Assembly (NCBI GenBank): GCA_000378025.1
Contig: KB899087.1
Coordinates: 4,610,001-4,674,000, forward strand
Length of the DNA: 64,000 nt
Direction of reading: 5' to 3'
Origin: Xanthobacteraceae bacterium 501b
Lineage (GTDB): Bacteria > Pseudomonadota > Alphaproteobacteria > Rhizobiales > Xanthobacteraceae
Made by a program: the position numbers and the translations under genes. Below, in pieces: positions 20,785 to 31,010 of this stretch (the first letter of the stretch is position 1; each line of letters starts with the position of its first letter). Under the pieces are notes generated by a model. That model was not told the DNA's origin, made no database searches, and saw nothing but the letters and a program-made list of their open reading frames with translations.

Positions 20785-21990
20785 TCAGACGGCCTTCTTG
20801 AACTTCGCGGCTTCTTCCGAGCCGCCGGTGGCATTGCCCTTGGAATAGGAATGCGCCCCAGTGCCCGCCAGCGCGCCACCCTGGACGATGAGGTATTCGT
20901 CGCGGATCGCCCGGCCCTCGAAGAAGCATTCGAGGATTTCCCGCGTGCCGGCGGCGTAGCGCGCCTGGGCGGAGAGCGAGGTGCCTGAAATGTGCGGCGT
21001 CATGCCGTTCCACTTCATCGTCCGCCAGGGGTGATCGGCCGGCGCCGGCTGCGGGAACCACACGTCGCCGGCATAGCCGGCCAGATGCCCGTTCTCCAGC
21101 GCCCGGGCTACTGCGTCGCGGTCGCACAGCTTGCCGCGGGCGGTATTGACGATATAGGCGCCGCGCTTGAACAGCTTCAGCGTCTCGTCATTGATCATGT
21201 GCTCGGTTTCGGGATGCAGCGGGCAGTTGAGCGTCACCACGTCGCAATGCGGGTACATCTCCTCGCGCGAGGCGTGCCAGGTGAGGTTCAGCTCCTTCTC
21301 CACCGCCTCCGGCAGGCGGTGACGGTCGGTGTAGTGCAGCTTCACGTCGAACGGGGCGAGGCGGCGCAGCACCGCGAGGCCGATGCGGCCGGCGGCGACG
21401 GTGCCGACGCTCATCGCTTCGAGATCGTAGGAGTGGGCGACACAGTCGGCGATGTTCCAGCCGCCCTGGCGAGCCCAGTCATGCGAGGGCAGATAATTGC
21501 GCACCAGCCCGAGGATCATCATCACCACATGCTCGGCGACGCTGATCGAGTTGCAATAGGTGACTTCGGCCACGGTGATGTTGCGGTCGATCGCCGACTG
21601 AAGATCGACATGGTCCGAGCCAATGCCGGCGGTCAGCGCCAGCTTGAGGTTCTTCGCCTTGGCGATGCGCTCGGGCGTGAGATAGGCCGGCCAGAAGGGC
21701 TGGGAGATGACGATGTCGGCGTCGACCAGTTCCTTCTCGAACACCGAGTTCGGCCCGTCCTTGTCGGAGGTCACGACCAAAGTGTGGCCATTGGATTCCA
21801 GATAGCTGCGCAGGCCAAGTTCGCCAGACACCGAGCCGAGCAGATGGCCGGGGGTGAAGTCGATCGCCTTCGGCGTCGGCAGCGTCTGGCCACCGGGATA
21901 GTGGTCGATCTTCGGCAGGTCGTCCCGGGCATAAGTGGTGGGGTAGCCGTCGATCGGGTCGTCGTAGAGCACGCACAGAATCTTGGCCAT
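20785..21990 (-). CDS. fdh: NAD-dependent formate dehydrogenase
   Basis: Oxidises formate to CO2 with NAD reduction, in the cytoplasm. The 401-residue protein is a D-2-hydroxyacid-dehydrogenase-fold FDH. Visible residues: Asn147 in YCNS, the Rossmann loop GTVAAGRIG (196-204), Asp222 selecting NAD, Arg285 in NTARGK, Gln314 in WFPQP and His333 in TPHISG. Each is one higher than in the Pseudomonas sp. 101 enzyme because the initiator Met is counted. The long N-terminal extension (residues 1-50) and the C-terminal KGNATGGSEEAAKFKKAV tail match that enzyme group. AGAGGAA lies six bases before the ATG. It follows a LysR gene on the same strand, which probably regulates it. Confidence 0.97.
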   Translation of the reverse strand: MAKILCVLYDDPIDGYPTTYARDDLPKIDHYPGGQTLPTPKAIDFTPGHLLGSVSGELGLRSYLESNGHTLVVTSDKDGPNSVFEKELVDADIVISQPFWPAYLTPERIAKAKNLKLALTAGIGSDHVDLQSAIDRNITVAEVTYCNSISVAEHVVMMILGLVRNYLPSHDWARQGGWNIADCVAHSYDLEAMSVGTVAAGRIGLAVLRRLAPFDVKLHYTDRHRLPEAVEKELNLTWHASREEMYPHCDVVTLNCPLHPETEHMINDETLKLFKRGAYIVNTARGKLCDRDAVARALENGHLAGYAGDVWFPQPAPADHPWRTMKWNGMTPHISGTSLSAQARYAAGTREILECFFEGRAIRDEYLIVQGGALAGTGAHSYSKGNATGGSEEAAKFKKAV

Positions 21991-22181
21991 CGGGCATTCC
22001 TCTCGTCAGAGTGAGCAGGGACGCTTCCGCCGCGCACCGCCCGCACGGGCTGCGCCGCGCTGTGGTCGGGCGGCGCGCCCACCACGAGGCGGGGCGACGG
22101 GCGTCCTTCGTGCCGGTCCGGTGCGAAAGCCCAGGCTTCCCCGCCGCCGACCATGCGAGAGTGGACGGGGCCGGCAGGGGA

Positions 22182-22192
22182 TTCAAATTGAA
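22182..22192. promoter_or_regulatory. Possible LysR-type binding site upstream of fdh
   Basis: TTCAAATTGAA is an 11-bp palindrome with the T-N9-A spacing seen in some LysR boxes. It lies about 190 bp upstream of the fdh start in the 242-bp gap between fdh and the lysR gene. No clear promoter hexamers are placed with confidence. It could equally regulate nothing. Confidence 0.3.
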
Positions 22193-22232
22193 AGGGACGA
22201 ACAATTGATAGATGGCGGCAATGAAGTGCTTG

Positions 22233-23144
22233 TCATTTAAAGATATTCTCAATCGAACCTTCGCGCCCGAAGCTCTGCGCCATCTTGAGCAGAGCCCCCG
22301 CCACCGGGCTCAGCGGGTCGCGCTCGGACAGGACGAGGCCGATCGGCTGGACATGCACCGGATCGACCAGCGGCAGGGCGACGAGATCCGCCGCCTCTCC
22401 CAGCCCGCGAAAGCTCGCCTCCGGGACAATGCTGTTCCACGGCCCGCGCCGCACGAAGGACCACACGCCCATGAAGGAGTTGGTCTCGATCGCCGGGGTT
22501 GAGGCGATGCCGGCCGCCCCCATCACCTGGTCGATGATGCGGCGGTTCTGCATGTCAGGCGTGAGCAGGCACAAAGGCTGCGCCGCCGCCTCGGCCCAGC
22601 GCAGGCTGCGCCGGCGCGCCAGCGGCTCGTCGGGGCGGGTGATGAAGACATAGTGCTCGCGATAGAGTGGCAGGCGGCGCACCCGGTTCAGCGGTTCGTT
22701 TTCGAGATAGGTGATGCCGGCGTCGAGTTCCATCTCGTCGAGGCCGCGCTGGATGGCGGCGGAGGAGAGGGTGAGCATCTGCACCTTCACTTCGGCGTGC
22801 CGCAGACGGAACGGCGCGAGCAAAGCGGGCGCGGCCGCCGTGGCGGCGGGAATGGCGCCGACGCGCAGCGTGCCGGTGATCTGGCCTGATGTCTCGACCT
22901 TTTCCTGCCGCAGGCTCTCATAATCGGCGGCGATCTGCCGGGCCCAGCCGAGCACACGCTCGCCTTCCGCCGTGAAGCCGAGGAAACGATGGCCGCGCAC
23001 CACGATGGGCACGCCGAGTTCCTGCTCCAGCTTGCGGATGCCGGCCGAGAGCGTCGGCTGGGTGACGTGGCAGGCTTGCGCCGCGCGGCCAAAGTGCTTC
23101 TCGCGCGCCAGCGCGACGAGATAGTGCATCTGCCGCACAAACAT
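22233..23144 (-). CDS. LysR-family regulator, probably of formate dehydrogenase
   Basis: A 303-residue LysR protein. The N-terminal winged helix-turn-helix reads MFVRQMHYLVALAREKHFGRAAQ then CHVTQPTLSAGIRKLEQELG (residues about 4-60), followed by a linker helix and a two-lobe substrate-binding domain (ITGTLRVGAIPAATAAAPALL from about residue 90). The gene lies immediately upstream of and co-directional with fdh. A LysR gene next to formate dehydrogenase genes is common in Hyphomicrobiales, so formate or a related signal is the likely effector, which is inference. Confidence 0.88.
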   Translation of the reverse strand: MFVRQMHYLVALAREKHFGRAAQACHVTQPTLSAGIRKLEQELGVPIVVRGHRFLGFTAEGERVLGWARQIAADYESLRQEKVETSGQITGTLRVGAIPAATAAAPALLAPFRLRHAEVKVQMLTLSSAAIQRGLDEMELDAGITYLENEPLNRVRRLPLYREHYVFITRPDEPLARRRSLRWAEAAAQPLCLLTPDMQNRRIIDQVMGAAGIASTPAIETNSFMGVWSFVRRGPWNSIVPEASFRGLGEAADLVALPLVDPVHVQPIGLVLSERDPLSPVAGALLKMAQSFGREGSIENIFK

Positions 23145-23200
23145 GGGCGCTTTCCGTGGCTGTCACAGGTTCTGCCGCGCCGCGACTTGCGTGGGCGACG

Positions 23201-24133
23201 TTATTTCCTCTCGGATACAGCAGACATATAGGCGGAAAGCCGGCGGCGGAAGGCCCTCGGCTTTTCCGCGAACAGCCGGGCCTGCAGCAGCAGGGCGGAG
23301 TGGGTGAGCCTTTCCTGCCGCGTGTCGATCGCGGCGAGCAGTTGCGTGCGCCAGAGCGGCCCGCCACCGGCACGCACTGGATGCGCCTCGACCAGCGCGC
23401 GCAGGACGGCGAGGTCGTGATGCTTGCCGAGCTTGTCACGCAGCCGCTGCAACTCGTCCACCCACAGCTCGCCAAGCGCCGGCCAGGCTGAAATGACCAG
23501 CTCCATCTGGTAGCGCTGGGCGACCACCTCCTTGCGCAGCTCGTGCAGGCTTTCCTCGTCCCGAGGGTCGGCCGCACGGCCGGCGCGGCGCGCCCGGATA
23601 TAGGAGACCGTCAGCGCGGCGATGAGCGCCTTGTCGTCGAGCGCAGCGCCAAGCCGGGGTAGCGCCTGCGCCAGCGCCGCCATCTCGGTCTCGAGCGCGG
23701 CGCGGTGTGTGCCCACGCCCGCATCAGGCGCGGACGTCGTCGCCGGGGCAAAGGCACGGCTGGCGGAACGTCGTGCGGCAGCGGAAAGGCCAGCCTTGGC
23801 CACGAGATCATCCAGCGCGTCCTCGCGGGCCGCCGTATCCCGGGCCTGCGCCAGGTGGCGGGCGATGGCGGCGAGCGCGCGCCGCGACGCGCGGGCAAGG
23901 GCGGCCACCTCGCGCTCGCGGGCCGTGCCCGCCAGCCGCAGAAGAGCCCGCAGCCGCTTGAACCCCTTGCGCACGCCGTGCACCGCCTTCACAGGATCGG
24001 GCAAAGCAAGCGCGTCGCAGGCCTCTTGATGCGCCGCGTTCAGCGCCAGGGCGAGGCGCTGCGGCGGTGCAGCGAGGGGAGCGGGAGAGCTATCCACCGC
24101 TTCGGCAACGACATCAGAGAGCTTGTCCGGCAT
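23201..24133 (-). CDS. CHAD domain-containing protein
   Basis: A 310-residue alpha-helical protein of the CHAD family, which binds polyphosphate through conserved His and basic residues. The two halves of the helical repeat start at VKAVHGVRKGFKRLRALLRL (about residue 48) and SLHELRKEVVAQRYQMELV (about residue 204). HGVRKGFKRLRA and HELRKEVVAQRYQ are the characteristic signatures. There is no CYTH domain, so no cyclase activity is implied. No functional link with its neighbours is evident. Confidence 0.85.
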   Translation of the reverse strand: MPDKLSDVVAEAVDSSPAPLAAPPQRLALALNAAHQEACDALALPDPVKAVHGVRKGFKRLRALLRLAGTAREREVAALARASRRALAAIARHLAQARDTAAREDALDDLVAKAGLSAAARRSASRAFAPATTSAPDAGVGTHRAALETEMAALAQALPRLGAALDDKALIAALTVSYIRARRAGRAADPRDEESLHELRKEVVAQRYQMELVISAWPALGELWVDELQRLRDKLGKHHDLAVLRALVEAHPVRAGGGPLWRTQLLAAIDTRQERLTHSALLLQARLFAEKPRAFRRRLSAYMSAVSERK

Positions 24134-24287
24134 GAATTACCCTTCCGACGCAATTGGTTAGATGAGTCTTTCACCCTCGGCGCGACGATCCGATGACAAA
24201 AAGATAGCCCAGCCCCCTTTCAATTGGCCATGCGGATTGCTAGATACCCGCCATCGGCAAGCGCGTGACGCGACGTGCCGGTTCTGA

Positions 24288-25620
<1,333 letters not shown>

Positions 25621-26330
25621 TGAACCGCCCCGGGTTTCCCGGAGGCCGTTTCTTTTGAGTCACGCCGCCATGGCTGGCTGGTCCAGCGTGGCGTAGTAGC
25701 GTTCCTCGGCCTCGGCCGGCGGGATGTTGCCGATAGGCTCCAGCAGCCGGCGATGGTTGAACCAGTCGACCCAGGTGAGCGTCGCGAACTCGACGGCCTC
25801 GAAGGATCGCCACGGACCCCGCCGATGGATGACCTCGGTCTTGTAAAGGCCGTTGATCGTCTCGGCGAGAGCGTTGTCGTAGCTGTCGCCGACGCTGCCG
25901 ACAGAGGGCTCGATGCCTGCCTCGGCGAGGCGTTCGGAGTATCGAATGCTGACGTATTGAGAACCCCTGTCGGAATGATGCACGAGGCCGCCGCGATGGA
26001 CGGGCCGTCGCTCCTGCAAAGCCTGCTCCAGCGCGTCGAGCACGAAGCTGGCGTGTGCGGTCCGCGATACGCGCCAGCCGACGATGCGGCGGGCGTAGGC
26101 ATCGATCACATCAGCGCAAATGCGGAGCATTTGTCGCGAGGCGACATAGACGAAGCCCGACCAAGTGCTGACGTAGGTGAAGTCGGAGAGCCAAAGCATG
26201 TTCGGCGCCGGCGCGCGGAACATGCGGTTCACGTGATCGAGCGGACACGGCGCCGCCCTGTCTTGAACCGTGGTGCGCACAGGCTTGCCACGGATCACGC
26301 CTTGCAGACCCATGTCGCGCATGGCGCGAA
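25621..26330 (-). mobile_element. IS3-family insertion element fragment
   Basis: The end at 25621 begins TGAACCGCCCCGGGTTTCCC, a sequence I associate with the terminal repeat of several IS3-family elements, and joins the serine recombinase directly. The other end is lost: recognisable transposase sequence stops near 26322 and no matching repeat or ORFA is visible before the gene at 26709. About 26331-26708 holds no gene that I can support. Confidence 0.75.
25660..26322 (-). pseudogene. IS3-family transposase OrfB, N-terminally truncated
   Basis: From MRDMGLQGVIRGKPVRTT to the end PAMAA the frame matches the integrase-core OrfB of IS3 elements. The three catalytic acids are present in LWLSDFTYV, VHHSDRGSQYVS and DSYDNALAETINGLYK. 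The N-terminal HTH_21 part is absent and replaced by unrelated sequence. Within FVYVA/VIDAYARR there is an insertion of about nine codons containing AAATGCGGAGCATTT (26118-26132), a small hairpin not expected in the family. Both changes suggest an inactive copy. Confidence 0.82.
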
Positions 26331-26708
26331 GAGGTCCTTCGCAACGGCGTGTCGGGAAGGCCGCTTTGGGACAGCGGTGCTGGCGACACCTCAATCCGCT
26401 CCAACGGATGAATCTCATGTGCTGCCCCCGCTTGCCGCACTCGATCCACACGTGTATCGGGTGTCATGATTCCAAGACGATCAGCATATCGGCAACAGCG
26501 CGAGCCTTCGGCCGTTTTCCTTTTGGCGCGCCGACTCAACGCCCCGCTGGCACTCTGCCGCCGCGCCTACAGCCTAAGGCGCCTCGTGTCCTCGCTCGTC
26601 GGAGCAATCCTCCGGACATCGATGAGCTAGACACCAAGGTCTCAAGAGGCCACCGATATAGGTCCAAACAGCAAGCCCAGATGCAGAGCGGCGTTCCGAG
26701 GATCAGGT

Positions 26709-28403
26709 TTGAAACGACTATTGTTGGTTAGCGCGCTTAAAAACATAAAGCGTTCATTGTGCGGGTTCGGCCTCGTAGTCGGAGCTTTGTTCTTCGCCGC
26801 CTCGTTAACTCCCAGCCTCATTCCGCGCAGCTTCGAGGTTCAGGGAGTTCTTGCAGGCGTCGCGTTCAGTTCCGGTTATGGGATAGGCGTCCTAGTCCGT
26901 TGGCTGTGGCGCTACCTGGAGATGCCAAGTCTCAGTGCACGGATTTTAAATTACACCACGTTGGCATCAGCGGCCATTTGCTTGTGCATCGTGCTGCTCG
27001 CTTTGCGTCAGGCCGGCATCTGGCAAAATTCGGTTCGAGTGGTGCTAGATATGGCGCCGGTCGATACCGGGTACCCCTTCAGCGTCAGCCTGATTGCCGT
27101 TGCAACCTTTGTGACTCTGCTTTTCGGGGCGCGCGGCCTGCTCGGGATAGGACGACGTATAGCAAATAAGCTAAACAGCTACCTTCCACGCCGGGTGTCC
27201 ATCGTCGCCGGCATCGCCATCACTGCCGTCTTGACCACAACCATTGTAAATGGGGTGCTTGTCGACTATGCGTTTCGCGCTCTAGATCGTTCGTTTGAAC
27301 GATTGGACGCCTTGATCGAACCGGATCGGCCGCAGCCACTCATAGTTGAGCGCGCTGGAAGTCCGGGATCGAAACTTGAATGGCGTAAGCTGGGCCGAAC
27401 CGGCAGAGCATTCGTTGCCTCAGGGCCAAGTGCAGCAGAAATAAGCGATTTCACCCAAAAACCGGCGCTTGAACCGATAAGGCTCTATGCTGGCCTTCAG
27501 GCCGCCGAGACGCCAAGTGAGCGCGCTAAATTATTGCTCGACGAGTTGATCCGGGTAAATGCCTTTGATCGCGCCGCGTTGGTTATTATAACCCCAACGG
27601 GTACGGGATGGGTAGACCCGTCTGCCATAGATGGACTTGAGTTCTTGTTCAATGGCGACGTCGCGAGCGTTGCCTTGCAGTATTCCTATTTAAATAGCCC
27701 TCTTTCTTTGCTGTTCCAACCCGAACATGGGCTTGAATCGGCAGAGGCTCTGTTCCGAGCAGTTTATAGTCACTGGAAAAAACTCCCCGTCAACGAGCGC
27801 CCGGAGCTGTATCTTCACGGACTGAGCCTTGGAGCGTTTAACTCTCAGCGGTCGATAACGTTTTTTGACATCCTTGGAGATCCGATCCACGGGGCCGTTT
27901 GGAGTGGAGCACCTTTCCCAAGCGAAAAATGGCGGTCGCTCACCGATAACCGCGACGCGGGCTCCACCGAATGGCTGCCCGTGTTCCAGAAGGGACGATT
28001 TGTGCGGTTCATGAACCAGGACGGCCCTCCTGCGGGAAATACAGCACAATGGGGCAGCGTGCGTTTCGTGTACTTACAGTACGCAAGCGACGCGATTACG
28101 TTTTTTGACAAAAGCCTGCTCTATCAAGAAGCTGACTGGATGAAATCGCCGCGTGGTCCGGACGTTTCGCCGGCGCTTAGGTGGTATCCCGTCGTGAGCA
28201 TGCTCCAAGTTCTCATAGACATGCCCTTGGCGGACACTGTTCCTATGGGATATGGGCACGTTTATGCACCAGAGCACTATTTGAACGCATGGTTGGAAGC
28301 AACTGGGATTGAAGGGTGGAGCGCTGAAGACGTCGACGCGCTCAAACAGCACTTGAGGACCAGGAGCCAAAGCGACGATGGATACGAGTATCGCGGTGGC
28401 TAG
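26709..28403 (+). CDS. Membrane-anchored alpha/beta-hydrolase family protein (Abhydrolase_9-like)
   Basis: A 564-residue protein: four or five N-terminal membrane helices (about residues 15-190, including LVVGALFFAASLTPSLIPRS and GVLAGVAFSSGYGIGVLVRWLW), then a cytoplasmic or periplasmic hydrolase domain with the nucleophile elbow HGLSLGAFNSQ (Ser about residue 378), followed by FDILGDPIHGAVWSGAPF. This is the layout of the Abhydrolase_9 families, whose substrates are unknown. The gene uses TTA, ATA and AAA codons far more than its neighbours and is visibly AT-richer, so it is likely cargo of the integrative element. It begins after an IS3 fragment and ends before a broken virB9. Confidence 0.78.
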   Translation: MKRLLLVSALKNIKRSLCGFGLVVGALFFAASLTPSLIPRSFEVQGVLAGVAFSSGYGIGVLVRWLWRYLEMPSLSARILNYTTLASAAICLCIVLLALRQAGIWQNSVRVVLDMAPVDTGYPFSVSLIAVATFVTLLFGARGLLGIGRRIANKLNSYLPRRVSIVAGIAITAVLTTTIVNGVLVDYAFRALDRSFERLDALIEPDRPQPLIVERAGSPGSKLEWRKLGRTGRAFVASGPSAAEISDFTQKPALEPIRLYAGLQAAETPSERAKLLLDELIRVNAFDRAALVIITPTGTGWVDPSAIDGLEFLFNGDVASVALQYSYLNSPLSLLFQPEHGLESAEALFRAVYSHWKKLPVNERPELYLHGLSLGAFNSQRSITFFDILGDPIHGAVWSGAPFPSEKWRSLTDNRDAGSTEWLPVFQKGRFVRFMNQDGPPAGNTAQWGSVRFVYLQYASDAITFFDKSLLYQEADWMKSPRGPDVSPALRWYPVVSMLQVLIDMPLADTVPMGYGHVYAPEHYLNAWLEATGIEGWSAEDVDALKQHLRTRSQSDDGYEYRGG

Positions 28404-28480
28404 GCTGCAGAGTCATGGGCCGCGAGGTGAGATCTGAATAGGCTACGCAGAGGGCTGAGATAAGGGCTGACGAACGAGTT

Positions 28481-29287
28481 GTGCGCCCGCTGGAAACGCT
28501 GGTCGCGGCGCCCCGCGATAGCCGTATCCGCTTCGTCCAGTTCGAGCCGTACAGCGTGGTGCGGATCATCGGCACCCTGCGCTCATCCGTTCAGGTCGAA
28601 TTCGCGCCCGAAGAGGAAATCGTGCACGTCGCCACGGGCAACAGCATTGCCTGGGAGGTGGCGCCGGCGGGGAGGATCCTGTTCCTCAAGTTCCGCGAGA
28701 AGCAGGTCGTGACCAACCTGCAGGTCGTCACGGCACGCCGGGACGGCTCGAAGCGCAGCTATCAGTTCGAGCTGACGGTTCGCGAAAGGGGAGGTTGGTC
28801 CCGGCTCCGACACCTATTCCTTGCCAAATTCCGATACCCCGGCGACGAAGCCGAGGAGCGCCGCCGGATTGCTGCCGCCAGGGCGGAAGTTGAAAAGGCC
28901 AACCAGGCCGACAAGGTGCTGGAATTCACGATGCGTTCGGGCCGCGCAACGGGCGCTGCTCGGCGCAGGGGTCGCACGTTATCGGGCCGGCGTCGGTCTA
29001 CGAGAATGGCAAGGTGACGACGTTCGCCTTTTCCGGGAGCACAGGTTCCGGCGATCTATGTCGTCAACGCCGATGGGTTTGAGAACCTGGTGCCCAGCTC
29101 GACCCATGGCGATCTCGTCACGGTCCATGCCATTGCCACGAAATTCGTGCTGCGGCGCGGCAATACGGAACGTCTCGGCGAGATCCGCAAGGCGCTGTCT
29201 GCCGCCGGCCGGGTGATCATCGCCACGGACTGCGGCCGCGAGAAACCCACTTCGCACCAGTCGAAGACGCCCCCACCCCCATGCTGA
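28481..29287 (+). pseudogene. virB9/trbG-type T4SS component, frameshifted
   Basis: The first frame (28481 to about 28940) matches VirB9: DSRIRFVQFEPYSVVRIIGT, IVHVATGNSIAWEVAPAG, LFLKFREKQVVTNLQVVTARRDG, YQFELTV. The C-terminal half continues only after frame changes near 28940 (FGPRNGRCSAQGS... VYENGKVTTFAFSG) and near 29045 (VPAIYVVNADGFENLVPSSTHGD... KFVLRRGN), so it is a pseudogene. The sequence after RRGN no longer resembles the family. VirB9 is the outer-membrane-complex partner of VirB7/VirB10 in conjugation systems. No other T4SS gene is in the window, so this is a relic of a conjugative element. Confidence 0.8.
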
Positions 29288-29351
29288 TCCTCACCAACTC
29301 GGCGGGGGGGTATCGAGTGACGGGTGGGTGGACCGGGCCTCTCCTGTGACC

Positions 29352-30197
29352 TCAGCCCTGCCCGACGAAGGTCTGGCGCTGGACGCCCAACTTCTCGATG
29401 CCGAGCTCCACCACGTCGTTGGCCTTGAGATAGCGCGGCGGTTTCAGGCCGAGACCAACGCCGGGCGGCGTGCCAGCCGAGATTATGTCGCCAGGATGCA
29501 GGCTCATGAACTGGCTGAGATAGGACACCAGATGCGGCACACCGAAGATCATGGTGCGGGTCGAACCGTTCTGCATGGTCTGGCCGTTCACCTTGAGCCA
29601 CATGCCGAGATCGTGCGGGTCGCCGACCTCGTCCGCCGTCACCAGCCACGGGCCGATGGGCCCGAAAGTGTCGCAGCTCTTGCCCTTGGTCCACTGCCCC
29701 TGTCGCTCCATCTGGAAGGCGCGCTCCGAGACATCGTTGATCACGCAGTAGCCCGCCACATGGTCGAGCGCCCCGGCTTCATCGACATAGCTCGCCGTCC
29801 GGCCGATGACGATGCCCAGCTCGACCTCCCAGTCGGTCTTCTGCGACCCGCGCGGTATCCGCACCTCGTCGTGCGGCCCGGATATGGCGGAGGTGGCCTT
29901 CATAAACACGATGGGCTCGCTCGGCACCTCGACGCCGGCTTCCGCCGCGTGGTCGGAGAAATTGAGCCCGATACAGATGAACTTACCGACGCCCGCGACA
30001 CACGGGCCGAGCCGGGGCGAGCCGGCAACGGCTGGCAGGCTCGCCGGATCAAGAGCGCGCAACGTATCGAGCGCGGCCGGCGCAAGGACTGCACCGCCGA
30101 TGTCGGCCACCTGCGCCGACAGATCGCGCACCACACCATTGTCATCGATCAAGCCCGGCTTCTCGGCGCCGGGCGCGCCGTAGCGAACCAGTTTCAC
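29352..30197 (-). CDS. Fumarylacetoacetate hydrolase-family protein (2,4-diketo-3-deoxy-sugar-acid hydrolase-like)
   Basis: A 281-residue FAH-fold hydrolase. The GTG at 30197 is chosen: GGAGA lies upstream and the product starts VKLVRYG as family members do. Earlier in-frame codons would add unrelated residues. Metal ligands Glu124 and Glu126 in TDWEVELG and the later Asp in NDVSERAFQ are visible, with GTPPGVGLG near the C-terminus. Close relatives hydrolyse 2,4-diketo-3-deoxy-L-fuconate or rhamnonate to pyruvate and lactate, or are annotated ureidoglycolate lyase. The neighbouring SDR resembles the enzyme that makes such diketo acids, which favours the sugar-acid role. Last gene of the minus-strand LacI-controlled operon. 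Confidence 0.8.
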   Translation of the reverse strand: MKLVRYGAPGAEKPGLIDDNGVVRDLSAQVADIGGAVLAPAALDTLRALDPASLPAVAGSPRLGPCVAGVGKFICIGLNFSDHAAEAGVEVPSEPIVFMKATSAISGPHDEVRIPRGSQKTDWEVELGIVIGRTASYVDEAGALDHVAGYCVINDVSERAFQMERQGQWTKGKSCDTFGPIGPWLVTADEVGDPHDLGMWLKVNGQTMQNGSTRTMIFGVPHLVSYLSQFMSLHPGDIISAGTPPGVGLGLKPPRYLKANDVVELGIEKLGVQRQTFVGQG

Positions 30198-30275
30198 GTC
30201 ATGTCTCCCTGGAGTTTGCGGCCCGGCCGGGCCTCCGGCCTCGTAGCGGAAGGCGCAGGCCGGCACCCTGGGCGG

Positions 30276-31010
30276 TCAGAGCGACCAGCCGCCATCGATG
30301 TTGTAGGCTTGGCCGGTGGTGTAAGTGGCGCCGGCAAGATGCACCGCCAAGGCCGCGATTTCCTCGGGCTGGCCGATCCGCCCCATGGGCTGGCGGGCGA
30401 TGAAGGCCTTCCGGGCAGCCTCATAATCGCCGGTCGCGCTCAGCCGCTGCTCCAGCGACGGGCTTTCGACCGTTCCCGGACAGATAGCGTTGCAGCGCAC
30501 CCCACGCGCCACATAATCCGCCGCGACCGCCTTGGTAAGACCGATGACGGCCGCCTTGGTGACGCCGTAGACAAAGCGGTTCGGCGCGCCCTTGGCCGCC
30601 CCAACCACCGAGGCCATGTTGATGATGGCACCCTCGCCGCGCTCCAGCATGGCCGGAAGCGCGGCGCGGATGGTGCGGACCATGGAGCGGACATTGAGAT
30701 CGACGGCGAAATCGAATTCGGCATCGGTCATGTCCAGCACGGTGCCCGCATGCACGAAGCCGGCACAGTTGAACAGCACGTCCACTGGGCCGATCTCGGC
30801 GAAGGTGGCTGTCACGGCCGCATCGTCGCGCACATCGAGCCGGCGCGGCACGATGCCAGGCACCACTTCCAGCCGGCCGAGCGCCTCGGCATCGATGTCG
30901 GTGGCGTAGACGCGGGCTCCGGCGGCGGCGAAGGCGAGCGCGCTCGCCCTCCCTATGCCCTGGGCAGCGGCGGTGATGAGAACCGAGCGATTGCGGACCC
31001 ATCCACTCAT
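30276..31010 (-). CDS. Short-chain dehydrogenase (2-keto-3-deoxy-L-fuconate dehydrogenase-like)
   Basis: A 244-residue classical SDR. The cofactor loop is TAAAQGIGRA (residues about 13-22), Asp at ATDIDAEAL favours NAD, NCAG is in NVLFNCAGFV-like context (VLFNCAGF), Ser is in NMASVVG, and the catalytic pair is YGVTK in APNRFVYGVTKAAVIGLTKAVA. That block and ICPGTVESPSLEQRL are those of the DHRS6/2-keto-3-deoxy-fuconate dehydrogenase group. It would oxidise the C4 hydroxyl of a 2-keto-3-deoxy acid to give the substrate of the FAH hydrolase downstream. The ATG at 31010 overlaps the preceding gene's stop by ATGA. Confidence 0.83.
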   Translation of the reverse strand: MSGWVRNRSVLITAAAQGIGRASALAFAAAGARVYATDIDAEALGRLEVVPGIVPRRLDVRDDAAVTATFAEIGPVDVLFNCAGFVHAGTVLDMTDAEFDFAVDLNVRSMVRTIRAALPAMLERGEGAIINMASVVGAAKGAPNRFVYGVTKAAVIGLTKAVAADYVARGVRCNAICPGTVESPSLEQRLSATGDYEAARKAFIARQPMGRIGQPEEIAALAVHLAGATYTTGQAYNIDGGWSL

